Source of the DNA: Piper betle
Lineage: Eukaryota; Streptophyta; Magnoliopsida; Piperales; Piperaceae
Assembly: GCA_033002965.1 (NCBI GenBank)
Contig: JAURVB010014400.1
Location: forward strand, 1 to 64,000
Direction: 5' to 3'
DNA length: 64,000 nucleotides
The position numbers and the translations under genes were made by a program. Positions 1 through 11,937 of this stretch are shown here, piece by piece; the stretch's first letter is position 1, and each line of letters opens with the position of its first letter. The notes under the pieces are model-generated. The model searched no databases. It was not told the origin of the DNA and was given only the letters and a program-made list of their open reading frames with translations.

Positions 1-857
1 TTTACATATCTCCCTTTTTGTTTGTTATTAAATTGGGTTCATTTTTACTAAGATGAGAGATGGTGAAACCAACTCACATATACCATGAATAGGTATATGT
101 ACCAGTCACATCAGGCTCTCGATTAGTGAGAAGGTTGTTCCATTTCTGAAGGATTCTAACAACCCACATTTTCACACTAGGAGAAACATGGGGTTTATAT
201 GTATTGTCTAATACAATGTATGTCCCAACATGTGGTTCAAAGGGTATTATAGGCAACTACTGAGAATACTTGGCCTTCGTACTCGAGGCTACGAGAAATA
301 TGTAGGATCAAAAAAGGCTTACGACATACTATTAGTTTCGAGGGACCAGAAGAAAATGAGAAAATGCCAAGAGAGGGATTAGATTAATCAATTCGGGATG
401 ACATATAGACTATAGCATCGATGGCTCCTCAGTAGTTACCCTTATGAGAATTTTGAAAAAGTATATGCATGGATTCTTTTAACGAGAGTTAGCTCTCATT
501 GACAATTTGATATTAGTTATTTTCTATATCAATGACAACGGTTCCTTACGGTTTTTAATTATATATGTAGTGAGCATCAAATACAACAAGGTATGCTGGA
601 CTTAATGAATGAGTAGTGACATCCTTGCACACACACATGCCCGACGATAGGATACTTATTTATGATGTTGGTGAATGTGTAAAATTTTTTATAAGTATTT
701 TGATGATGTTGAATGTACGGTAAACATATTTTATAAATGAAGTTGGTAATCTTGAAGTTAGCAAACTTCTGATTATGCGAATGTGGATGGTAGATGGGTT
801 AAGACCCACTCAGGATTATGGTAATGATAGAATGTGATGTTATGACAGGTCTTATTT

Positions 858-889
<32 letters not shown>

Positions 890-2230
890 CACCGGCATAC
901 TTTTAGTTCTGACTTGAACTAGCACTTGTTTTCTCACTTGAGTGGCCTCACGAACTTATGGCTATCCGGAAAGCAAGATGGATTTTATGAAATGACTTCT
1001 TGGACTTGTTCCTAATTTTGATCTCGGCTGCTTTCCTGCAGGGATTCTCTCATAGACTCTTTAATTTAATCAATCAATGTGTTGCAACATATGCAACCCT
1101 TTTAGAGATAGATTTTGATTTTAGAGATAAAATCTCATTGAACCATGGTAGATTATATTATTATTATTATTAGTGTATTTTGATTAGTTGAATGCCTTTT
1201 TAAATTGACTTTTAACAAAATAAAAAATTGATTTATCCCATCCTTTTCTTTTAGTTTTCATGTGCTATATTAAAGGGCTAAATTGAAACAATGTCATTGG
1301 AAATAGAATAATTGCCACATAACTTTTATCGCCCATCTTACATATGGAGGACATTTATTATTACTACTATTATTATTATTATTATTATTAAATCATTTAT
1401 TGGATCATACTATGACGGCCTTTGTCAATTGATATGGATTGTTAGATTACCTTGAATGGTTCAAATTACATGCATTAAAATTATCTTTTAAAAATGTTAT
1501 CTTATAATAATAGTCAAATTGGTGTGTTACCTGTTAGGATTCGTGTAATTTGAGTTTAGTTAACACAAATCCAAATAGTTTAGGGCCAAGTCGAGGTTGC
1601 AAATCTTGAGTTGGGGTCTAAATTAGGGTAGGGTTACAAATCCTAATTTAGGGTTAAATTGGGGGTGCCACAAATCCCCAATTTAGGGTGCCACATTTAA
1701 AAGGTAGAGTCCTCCTAAGAACTACTAAAACTAAATTGATCTTCGTTAATTCCCAAAAATAACATACAAACTCTTAAGTGGTCCTTATTAAATAAGAACT
1801 AATTACCCTTTGACTTACAACATTCTTAATAACTTAACCGTGCATAAATAAATAACATCTAAAATAAAATAATCTAATATTTAAAATAGTCTAACATTAT
1901 TAGGCAAATTTATAAGTTCATTCCATGCTAGATGCACGCAAATAAAAATATTCAACAAGTCTCTTATCCTCGTCAAATTAATCGGCTTTTAAAACATCCA
2001 TCATAATTCAACACGTGTGCCTAGTATCCATCGTTTACGACAAAGACCATTGTAAATAATATATTTTGTGAATTTTTTTATTATCACATCCTTAATTGTC
2101 AATTTTTCGAATAAATAAACAACTTAAAATATTATGATTAGGTTGAAGAAGAAAGGAAGGCGTTTACACTCAAAAGATATCACAAAAGAAAAAATAAATA
2201 AATAAAAGATGCAAGACATGGCCCACATTT
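1..2230. other. AT-rich intergenic region, no gene recognised
   Basis: No coding region that I can support. It holds a dinucleotide microsatellite (TA run then AC run, about 857-892) and two ATT/ATTATT microsatellites (about 1148-1172 and 1346-1391). A 60-codon minus-strand open stretch near 74-256 shows no recognisable motif. The last 100 bases before the trehalase gene are A-rich and probably promoter. Confidence 0.6.
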
Positions 2231-2258
2231 CATTTTAGATCATGTCGTCCACGAGGAC

Positions 2259-2266
2259 ACACGTGT
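2259..2266. promoter_or_regulatory. Palindromic G-box / ABRE core (ACACGTGT)
   Basis: A perfect ACACGTGT palindrome lies 165 bases before the preferred trehalase start at 2431. CACGTG cores are known binding sites for bZIP and bHLH factors, often in abscisic-acid or stress responses. Its role here is inferred from position only. Confidence 0.4.
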
Positions 2267-2430
2267 CAATCCGACCCAAACCTACGACCAAATCTATTGA
2301 GCGCTGTCTTGTTGTCGTCCGTCAAGTTGTTGTCGTCTCTTCCAATGGCCGACCGGCCGACGAAGCGTACCTTCCCCATGACCCCTCCTCCCCTCCTTCC
2401 ACACTCCATTTTGGTCCTCATCCATCTCCC

Positions 2431-5400
2431 ATGGTCGCCTCCCCGACCCACCCACAACGCCTCCTCGCCCTCCCCTTCTTTCTCGCCCTCCTTTCCCCAC
2501 TCTCCATGGCCTCCTCCGGCAACCCTCTGGTCGGCTTCCTGACTCGCCTGCAGGCGGCGGCGCTGAGGTCGTTCGGGCCGGACGGGTTTGATCCCAAGGT
2601 GTTTGTTGATATGCCGCTGAGGTCCGAGCTTGCGGTTGTGGAGGCTGCCTTTGATGGGCTGCCCAGAAGAAAAGATGGGGTGGTGCCGGCGTGTGAGTTG
2701 AGGGTGTTTATGAAGACGTATTTGGGGGAGGCTGGGAGTGATTTGGTTGCTGCCAGTCCGGGGGACTTTGTGGGGGTTGTTCCGGGGTTTCTGTTGAATG
2801 TGAAGAGTGCTCGGGTGCGGGAGTGGGCAGTGGAGGTGCATGAGCTGTGGAAGAATTTGAGTAGGAGGATTTCTGAGGATGTGAGGATAGAGAGCGACTT
2901 GCACACGCTGCTCCCGCTTCCCGGGGATGTTGTTGTGCCTGGTTCGAGGTTTAGAGAGGTCTATTACTGGGATTCTTACTGGGTCATAAGGTGATTCCCT
3001 GTTTTTCTTTTGTTTTCATTTTTACTTAGATTGGCGTCCTAGCTATTTTTTAATAAAAGCCTGTTTTTTATACTCTGATGTCTTATTCGGTTCCCAGTTT
3101 GTATTACAAAGATTTTTGTCATAGCCATGATTAATAAGTCAGTTTTTGTGTTACCTGGATTCTTACAGGGTCATAAGGTGATTTCCAATTTTCTATATTT
3201 CTAATACAAAGATGTCATGTTGATCGTGGTTAATACGCCTAGTGGAATATTATAAATGTTGTAATTTTCAATTAAAAAATGTTAACTACTTGTGTGTGAT
3301 TTTTCAAATGGAGTGAATGTTTTCTGTGGGATTCAGGGGACTGCTGGTTAGCAAAATGCATGACACAGCAAAGTCGATTGTAAACAATCTCCTCTTCCAA
3401 TTGGATAAATATGGTCATGTTTTGAATGGTGCAAGAACCTACTACATCAACAGAAGGTATTTGATGGCCCCGTCATTTTTTGAAGAAAGTTTTATTTACT
3501 TTGCTTTTGGTGAAAGTGAAACTTAAATTTTTTTGAATTGTTCATCTTTTTAAAAATGGGGTTAATGATTGTTCAATAATAGCTTGACTTTGCTAATTAT
3601 GAACCATCTGCAGCCAGCCTCCTCTTCTTAGTTCAATGATAGTAGAAATATACAAGGCTACCGGTGACATAGCTCTTATCAAAAGAGCATTTCCTTTGCT
3701 TCTTAGAGAACACCATTTTTGGAACTCCGGTAAGTTGGATGCAAGGAAATTTTCATATTTTTTATTGCTTAACATTGTTTTATGCGCTATGGGCTTACTG
3801 TTTCTTTCCCTTTTCGCAATTCTAGGATTTCATAAGGTAACAATTGAAGATGCTGAAGGACGCAATCATGTCATGAGTCGGTACTATGCCATGTGGAACA
3901 GACCTAGGCCAGAAAGTGGAACTATTGTGCGTGATGATTTTAAGTACATAAGCTATGAATAAGCAATTAACCATATTCATGGTTAAAGGTTTTAAAACCT
4001 GCAGTTCTGAATTTGAACTTACAGGATGAAGAAACTGCTGCCAAACTTTCAAACAATGTGAAGAAAGAGCATTTTTACAGAGAATTAGCATCAACGGCCG
4101 AATCGGGTTGGGATTTCAGTACTCGTTGGATGAGGTTAGATGTGGCTTTATAAATGTCAATCTTACTGAATATAACAACATTTTAATATTATTCTCTAAT
4201 TTTGCAAAACGTACTTGGTTGGAGGCTTTAATTGAAATATAGATTTAGTTCTTGATTGAAAAGAATGTAGAAATAAGGTTTATGCCATCAACCCCAGTGA
4301 CTGTGGATGATGATGATAATGAATAGCTCAGTGTAGCATGCTGCATGAAGTTTTTCCATTGAATCAATCATCTGTTTTAGGTTTTTTCTTGTAAGGATCG
4401 AAAAACTTTCATGGATGGATCTGACACTATAAATTTAGATTTAGACCTTTCAATTACTCTGCAAATAAACGTAGTGAACTTTCTTTTTTCTGTAAATTTT
4501 GAGATTACATCCTACCTTTGAATGACACTTGTAGGTTAGAAGTTGTATCACTATTGATATGCAGCTGTACTAATCGTCCCATTGTCTTGCAGTAATCATT
4601 CTGATCTTACTACGCTATCTACAACATCAATTTTGCCAGTGGACTTGAATGCATTTATACTTAAGGTAGTCTGATAACTTGGTTAAAACATTGTAGCAGA
4701 TTCGTGTTATTTAGAATGAAAAGATATCTATCTTTGTTTTCTGATCTGGGGTTTTTGTTAGTCTCTATTTCTAGATGTTGTTTAGGTTTGTACTTAGGAA
4801 GCTTCTGCCCCAATTTGATTTTGGAACACTTATAGGAAAAGATGACTGCCTGATGAAAAGATTGGTGCTGTCTGTTGGTACACTTCTGTTAAGATACCAA
4901 AATTTGTCAATAAAATTTCCACAAACAACCATAAATTTAGATTTGTGAATTGATCAGATCACGGATTTTAATACGAAATTCCAAGGTCCACTTTTGGGGA
5001 GATTTGTAACCTTTTCTTTATAGAGAAGAGTTGAAATCCTTCTTGAAAGAATCTTCCATTTCAGTATCTTCCAATGATTAAGATATCGCCATTTAAAGAG
5101 CCATAGTTATGAAAAAAATGGGTTCAGTAGAAATTTGAACTGATATAAAAATGTCATCCTGTTGTAGAAAACAAAAAGCTGTTTTCAGATTTTAATGTCT
5201 TAAATCTTACAAAAATAAGATGATGTTGTGAGTAACCATGGTGACTTGAAAGTGGGTGTTGAAGAATGTTGAGGATTTGATGTGACCGCATTGTGACTTG
5301 TGGGACTTCTCCACATGTCCATGAATTGACTGCCACTGATGCTACCTGACTTTCACTTTCCTTATTGGAAATATATTTAGTTGAAGTATTATCTGTTAAT

Positions 5401-7579
5401 ACATGCTTGCTATAAATGAAATCGCTGCCAAATTTGAAGATGTAAAATTGAGTTTTTAAATGCTATAATTTAGACATGAAGAGTGTGTGCTTATAAAATG
5501 TGCAACCTCTGGATATGTTGTTTGAATTTTTTTAATTGATTTTTTACTTAAAAATGTTCAAATATCGTTTTCTTTACCATCCAACAAGACCCTAGGTCCA
5601 AGCTTTGTGCTGATTAGAAGAAGTCAGCAAAATCGTGTTCGCTCCTGTGGAATGTAATTTTTCTTTCTACCTTTCCTTGATCACAGATGGAACTCGACTT
5701 AGCTTATTTTGCTAAAGTTTTAGGAGAAGAGAAAACAATGCTGGAATTCCTTTCTTCTTCTATGTCTCGTCATGAAGGATTCAAATCCATCTTTTGGAAT
5801 GAAAAGATGGGCCAATGGCTTGATTACTGGATAACCACAGACACTAATGAGGAGGTGAACAAGATGTAAATTATATTTTATTTATGTTGGACACAATTGC
5901 TGTTTTACTGATTCCTTATGATCATGTCAATCATCAGGGTATCCATAAATGGAAAAATCACAACCAGAACCAGAATATTTATGCCTCAAACTTCATTCCT
6001 TTGTGGGTTGAGTTGTTTCATTCAGGTTTGTGTTCCTTATTGTTTTTAAGTATAGGATATCTGGTCGGTTGATGAACCATTAGAACATTTTTTTTCCCAA
6101 GTGAATAAAACAGTGAATTCCCTATTGTGCTATAATTAAGCTAAAAATTAGCTCTGGTGGAGTTCTAAAATCATTCTTGTCAAATGTATCAATGTATGTC
6201 TCTCTGTGTATGCCAACATATGCAGTAGCATAGTAGCAACCAAGTGCTTCTGAAATCGAGAACCCTATAGCTTATATTTATTTTTTCCAATCAACAGATG
6301 GATCGATTGTAGAGAAAACTACCAAGAGTCTGAAAAACTCCGGCCTCCTCCACCCTGCTGGAATTGCTACTTCGTTGGTGAAATCAGGACAACAATGGTG
6401 AGAATTTAAAGCTGGATTTGGAATGATTCTTTGGGGAGGGGGGGGAGAGAGACAAATATAATGCAGCAATATGACTTTTGAAAATTGTTATTTTTGGAGC
6501 AGGGATTTTCCAAATGGTTGGGCACCATTTCAGCACATGATTGCAGAAGGATTGGTAAAATCTGGATCAAAGGATGCACAACTCTTGGCAGAAGATATTG
6601 CTGTGAAGTGGATCAGAACAAATTATGTCTCTTACATGAAAACTGGTGCTATGCATGAAAAGTATGATGTGGAAGCCTGCGGAGCTTATGGAAGTGGTGG
6701 TGAATATATTCCACAGGTAATAACGTTACTATGCTGAGTTCTGAATATATAGTGGCTATTTCTTCTTTAATTATTACACAAAAATTGTCATGAAACTTAG
6801 AAATTTTAGCTTTATCTACTGCTGGAAACTCTCCCAAGAGAGGTCTGTCAGATGGGTTTCCATTTTTCAAAGGCAATAAGGTTACCTGGCTAAAGTAAAC
6901 ATCTACTTGTGCTTAATATACAAAAATTGGTCAATAAAAGAGTAGAGAATCCGGGAAAATATAGGATTTTGGCGCATTGGTTGACACCACTACAGGTGAC
7001 ATCAGAGTTGATACCATACTCTGGAGTTAATTATGGAAGGCTGCAGCATTGGAAAAGATTGCTCGAACTTAGATCTGCCACAAAAATTGGTACAGGCCTT
7101 AGTTTTATCTCTGGTTTGAACCAGTGACTCTTGAATACTAGTAATTACAACTTATGCTCAGTATGAGACAATTTGGCAGCACCGCTGATGTATAAGTAAC
7201 CTGTCTCAGTAGGTGAATATTTCCTTTTATGTTTGGCATTGGCCTCACTGGCATTATCTGTGTGAATTAACATTCTCCAGCTATGTGTTTGTCTTCCAAA
7301 TAAATTTGTGATTGCTTATGTTCTGATATCTGTTAATATTGTAAATAGTGTGGCCATTCTGTATTGAATGTGACACAAGTAATGCATTCTTCTATTTCAA
7401 GATTACAATAGATGGTAGGAAATGCTGGTTTAACTTCCACAACTGATGCATTTGTTTTTTTGCTTATTTTCATTTGGTTTCAGACTGGCTTTGGCTGGTC
7501 CAATGGAGTTGTACTAGCCTTTTTGGAGGAGTTTGGATGGCCTCAAGAACGAGAAATTGATTGTGCAAATAGTTTTTGA
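2431..7579 (+). CDS. TRE1: Trehalase (glycoside hydrolase family 37), 11 exons
   Basis: Hydrolyses trehalose to two glucose molecules; plant trehalases are usually membrane-anchored or apoplastic. Exons: 2431-2990, 3337-3456, 3614-3729, 3826-3926, 4025-4134, 4593-4665, 5687-5854, 5938-6025, 6298-6397, 6503-6716, 7484-7579, all with GT-AG junctions and matching phases, giving 581 residues. Signature 1 is PGSRFREVYYWDSYW at the end of exon 1. Signature 2, QWDFPNGWAP, is assembled across exons 9 and 10 with the Trp codon split TG|G. The glycine-rich GSGGEY and the C-terminal TGFGWSNGV are present. I prefer Met 2431 because it begins MVASPTHPQ followed by a hydrophobic stretch (RLLALPFFLALL) like a signal peptide or anchor; the frame is open to an ATG at 2242, but that extension is low-complexity and contains the G-box. 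No frame breaks. Family assignment is very secure. Confidence 0.95.
2970..3260 (+). repeat. Diverged tandem duplication of the trehalase exon 1/intron 1 junction
   Basis: The exon 1 donor context (GGATTCTTACTGGGTCATAAG then gtgatt, from 2970) recurs at 3156-3183 as GGATTCTTACAGGGTCATAAG then gtgatt. Downstream intron sequence is also loosely repeated (TTACAAAGAT at about 3104, ATACAAAGAT at about 3204). This is a local duplication that placed a second copy of the donor inside intron 1. Confidence 0.6.
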
Positions 7580-8059
7580 AGTGCTCATCATCGATATTAG
7601 TATTTTGCTCAAGGAGTCCATCATACATGCTAAAGCTACCACCTTTTCTCTTTTCCAAATTCTTTTTACATGTGTTAGCCAAATGATAAAAAATGTAAAT
7701 AAGTTGCAATTCTATGCTAATTGATCACAACTGGCTGAAGGGTAGCAATCCAATCGCTTGTATAATAATCTTCTTCTACTCTTGAGTTCTTACACTTAAG
7801 CCGAAGGCTTAATTGTAAACCTAATCATATTAAATCATTATAGTTATCATTCACCCGTAAAAGGTAAGCGATAAATTTTAAACCTTGACTAAATGCTTGC
7901 GTGATCTTACAAATTTTTTTGTCTCATTGATTGATTTATGCTACTGATAACACTAGTCATCTAGGATGATATATTTTCATAATAGGAAGGGAAACATTGT
8001 ACATTTTTTATATGTAAGAAATAAGAAAAAGTGCCCATTAAGAGAGCCTAATCGTGTTC
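7580..8059. other. Trehalase 3' flank, no gene seen
   Basis: AT-rich sequence after the trehalase stop, presumably 3' untranslated region and spacer up to the target duplication of the hAT-like element. I see no coding potential. Confidence 0.5.
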
Positions 8060-8067
8060 AATGGCAA

Positions 8068-10371
8068 TAGGATTGTTAACTGACCGAGTAAGTTGAGCTT
8101 ACCTTGTGCTCGAACTCGCCTCGAATAGCTCTTCAGATCAAATGAGCTATGAGCATATATAATCGAAATCGACTCGAATATTACTAATACTATTCAAGCT
8201 CGACTCAAGTTCATATACACTTAAACTGTTAAATTTTAAAGAGCTCGAAACAGCTATTTTGGGAGCTCAAATGAGTTTGTTTGGGAGCTCAAAACCAGTT
8301 TGTTTATGAGCTCGAAATTAGCTCATTTATAAGCTCGAAAGTAACTCGTTTTGGAGAAAAACATATAGTTATAAAGATTAAAAATTAACAAAATAGTCTA
8401 TCAACAAAATAATCTATCATACCCATAATACACTCATCACCCATCAAACAATCAACAATCCTCATCACAATAAAAATATCCCTAGCTCATCCTATTCACA
8501 TCGATTTTATTATGTTTTTCTAAATTACGTTACAGTCAACTAGCATGCTCAGATTTAATTTACTTAATTAAATAATTAGCATTCATTATGCATAACTTAA
8601 ATCATACAAATATCATTTCATTTACTATTAGGCATTTATCACATCAAACAATCAATCCTAGCATGTTGTGCTAATAATTATCAATTTTAAATAATTAAAT
8701 CAGAGGTAATTATACCTCGTGTTGTTGGTAATCAGTGACGGCTCGGGTTTTGTGGCACATCTAGGAGCTCGAATTTGACACTCAGCAGTGCCTGAAGTTT
8801 GATCAGGTTCATTTGGATGAGTTTGACCAAAGATCGGGGAATTCTAGCGAATCCAACTTTTTGATGGGTTCCGGTGATTTTTTGGCCGTTTTATAGTAGT
8901 TTTTCGACAACTATTGCCGCCGTCGGTTACTGGCGGGTTGGTGGTGGAATGAAGTACCGTTGGCACCGGCTCAGTGAACCCGACACATCTACAACATCGA
9001 CAAGGTCGGCCGAGGTGGTGGCTCGCCGGAAAAAGAGCAAAACAGGGGTGATCGGTGGTGAGGTGACAAGATCCGGCCGAGATGGGCAGCACTTGGCTCT
9101 GCTCTGCTTGAGGAAGGTCGCAAGAGGGCCGGCAACGTCGAGGCAGTGACGGTCGCCGGTGGCAAGATTGGCAATGCAGTCACGGTGGCTTCATCGCGTT
9201 ATAGAGGCCGGGCAACGGCCAAACGGCGTGGGGAATGGTCAATGATGTTCTCGCAGCGACCGGCGATTAATGGTGGTGCGACGATAGAGGAGAGTGGCAT
9301 CAATAGTTCAGGGGAATGAGAAGTGTCGAGGGAGAAAAGAAATGGGTTGGTGGCAATACCATAAATAAAAAATTATCTGACTCTGACTTAGTTTAAAAAA
9401 TAATAACTAACTCATAATAAATTCTAAAAAAAATCCAAAAATAGGGGAAAATCTCATAAAATATAATACATACCATAACATCACAATGACATATTTTATA
9501 ACTAATAACGTGTCCTAATACATTATCAGCTAAAAAATAATTTTACAATCAAATATACAAAAAAAACATATTGTATACTTTCATATATTTTGATAACTCA
9601 TTTCTCATTATATTTCGAACAGTATCATCATATACACAAGTATACTTGACCCTTATTGCTCATAGCTTACAACTGGCCTCGACTAAGTACATTGTTCATG
9701 AAATTGACTCGACTGTAATAAATGGTTGAACTGATTTGTTCGTTAATATAAAACTCTGTTTTGAGTCATAGGTTTTACACATGGGGTTATTGATGGATGT
9801 CGGATCATGTAGGAACCTGATTAAAGTTATGATATTTTTATATATGTATTTTTATCTTGGTAATGAACTATAAATCTTTTAGTTATCTTATCCATTTTTT
9901 GGTGGTTTGTATCTTATATAAGTCATAGCATGCATAATTTGTTAAAGTTATGATTTTAGTTGATTAAGTCATGATAAACAATTAAATTGTCGTGGGAGAG
10001 ACTTTCTGGAGGTAACAAACTCATGTTAATTAAAATTAGTTTTATTTTTTATTATAGTAATTTTTTTTAGAATTTATATTAATAGTCAATAATAAGATTT
10101 TGTCTACGATTTTAAATGTGTTTTGAGTAGGTAATTGATATTATATGTATTATTATATTATATTATCAAGTCAAATTTGAGTCAAACTACAAATAAATTT
10201 CGAATCGAGTTCGAGTTATAATCGAGTTGAGTCGAGTCAAGTTGACTTGGATACTATCTTGCTCAAACTCGACTTGTAAGATTCGAGATCGAGCTCGAAT
10301 ATTTAATAGTCAAGTTAAGTTGAACCGAATGTCAAATACTTACGAGCTGATTCGTTCAATTAGTAGCCCTA
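8068..10371. mobile_element. Non-autonomous hAT-like DNA transposon, about 2.3 kb
   Basis: The left end begins TAGGATTGTTAACTGACCGA. The right end read on the minus strand begins TAGGGCTACTAATTGAACGA, so the two form an imperfect terminal inverted repeat. Flanking bases are AATGGCAA (8060-8067) and CATGGCAA (10372-10379), an 8-base target duplication with one mismatch, as expected for the hAT superfamily. Subterminal regions are crowded with short GAGCTCGAA / ACTCGA motifs (about 8100-8350 and 10200-10310), like transposase-binding repeats. There is no transposase reading frame. A GC-rich block at about 8870-9340 stands out from the AT-rich body and may be captured or leader DNA. Confidence 0.65.
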
Positions 10372-10653
10372 CATGGCAATCCCTAGATGGTCGAGCATCT
10401 CATTCATTATCAACCACAAACTTACAAGCAAATAAATTTTCAACTACTTAAACTATTATTAACATTGTTAAGAGATTATTAATTATCATAGGATCACCAT
10501 GAAATGCATAATATAGTGGATTGAAAAACTACAAAACATCCTTATATTTACCTTTTCATCGATAAAAAATATAATTAATATTAAATATTTTGATAATAGA
10601 TGACACAAATTAACAATATTTATATCAATCAATACAAAAATAAAATAAAATAC

Positions 10654-11212
10654 TCAATTATCATTTTTTCGATTTGAGAGAATAATGCTGCGGATCCCAT
10701 CCGGGTCGGCCGCGAACCCTAGTGGGCGATAGAACCCGAGTACCCGAGGTCCGAGTAGAGCGCGATGTTCGTGAATCCGGCCTGGACCAGGTCCGAGACG
10801 ATCCGCTCCACCATGGGCCATGGCCTTACCGAGTCCGATCCCCTGGTGGCCCGGGTCCACCACAACGTCCCACATAACGGCGTTAAACACGCCGTCACCG
10901 GTGGCCCGTGCGAACGCCACCGGCGCCGCTGGCGACCGCCACCGGCGCCGCTGGCGACCGCCGCGCCGCCGCCCACTCCACCGCCGTCGTGTGCTCCAGC
11001 GCCACCCGGATTGGCCGGTCGCGCGGGGAAGCCGACGGCGGCGACTACGCCGTTCACGGTGCGGGGGACAGCGAAGGCCCGGCGGCGAGCGCCTCGTCGG
11101 AGATGGAGAGGGGAGGGTGGGGTAGCCTCGCCGCCGCCGCCGGCGCGTGGGCGGAGGCGGTGGCCGGGGCGGAGGGGAGGGGGGAGGAAGGAAGGAGGGA
11201 GAGGGAGTTCAT
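10654..11212 (-). pseudogene. GNAT-family N-acetyltransferase (plastid type), frame-broken
   Basis: GCN5-related acetyltransferases transfer acetyl from acetyl-CoA to amines or protein N-termini/lysines. Met at 11212 opens a Ser/Pro/Ala-rich leader (MNSLSLLPSSPLPSAP) like a chloroplast transit peptide; this frame stops at 11055-11057. GNAT pieces follow in different frames: VVAAVGFPARP, then VALEHT, then FARATGDGVFNAVMWDVVVD with the acetyl-CoA loop HQGIGLGKAMA, then VERIVSDL and NIALYS, then RVLGFYRPLGFAADPDGIR at the end. At least four frame changes are needed. One is explained by a 22-base unit present twice (10916-10937, 10938-10959), since 22 is not a multiple of three. The block has no introns and is far more GC-rich than its surroundings. 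It could be a true pseudogene or a badly resolved GC-rich stretch; I favour pseudogene. Confidence 0.75.
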
Positions 11213-11394
11213 GTTGGCGTGTGGAGTGTGAGGTGGAGAGGTGTTGCGGCCATTGTTTGATCTTTTGATGGTTTAGAGATGGCGAAAGGTGTGATCTTTA
11301 GTGCAATCTGGCCCACTTCGTGACGTTGACTGTCAAGGCCCCCATGGCTATATATGCAGCTTGGAGTGCTCGTTTCTTGTTAGAAATGAAATGG

Positions 11395-11700
11395 TTGTTT
11401 TTTTGGGATTGATTACTGAATGAGTGGTAGATTGGAAGTTGCAGTCTTTGGATGAAGTTTGTGAAAATCAGAGTTGTTTTGTGTGTTTGGTTGTGCTCAC
11501 TACATGCTTTGCTTTAGCTTGATTGATAGAGATAGAAATTGCGTTTTGGGGGATTGTTTATTTGATTCATTGAATGAGTGGCAGATTGAAGGTTGAAGCC
11601 TTTGTTGAAGTTTGTGGGAATCAGAGTTGCTTTGGTGTTATATGTATTTGAGTGTGTTTTATAGATGCTTTGCTTTAGCTTGTGATGGAGAGAAATTGTT
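11395..11700 (+). repeat. Tandem duplication (period 154 bp) upstream of the PPR gene
   Basis: Two diverged copies share TGAATGAGTGG (11417 and 11571), an AATCAGAGTTG block, and end in TGCTTTGCTTTAGCTTG (about 11505-11523 and 11668-11682). The duplication sits in the leader or promoter of the PPR gene and of the divergent GNAT remnant. Confidence 0.6.
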
Positions 11701-11937
11701 GGTTCTGACTTTGATCGATTTGTTTCTCAATTTCAAGGATTGGTAGGTTGGATATAGAGGAGGCTGGGAAGATTGTTTGTTTCCTCTCCCCACCGGACCT
11801 AGATTCTGAATTTTGTGCATTGTCAGTAACTTCTCGTTCACTTGCATTTTGATCATAGTTGACCAGAAAAAGACATAGTTCTGGAGATGCATGTCATTTG
11901 GAATTTGGGTATCTCGATTTTGCATGAGAAAGTATGA

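Noticed and set aside
1600..1690. TTTAGGGT strings, considered as interstitial telomere repeats
   Set aside because: Only three isolated copies within a local imperfect repeat; no tandem TTTAGGG run.
2266..2906. Minus-strand frames of 160-210 codons opposite trehalase exon 1
   Set aside because: GC-rich antisense shadow of a strongly supported exon; no family motif.
8844..9183. Open frames in the GC-rich core of the hAT-like element
   Set aside because: Low-complexity Pro/Ser/Arg translation in several phases, no recognisable domain; treated as transposon cargo.
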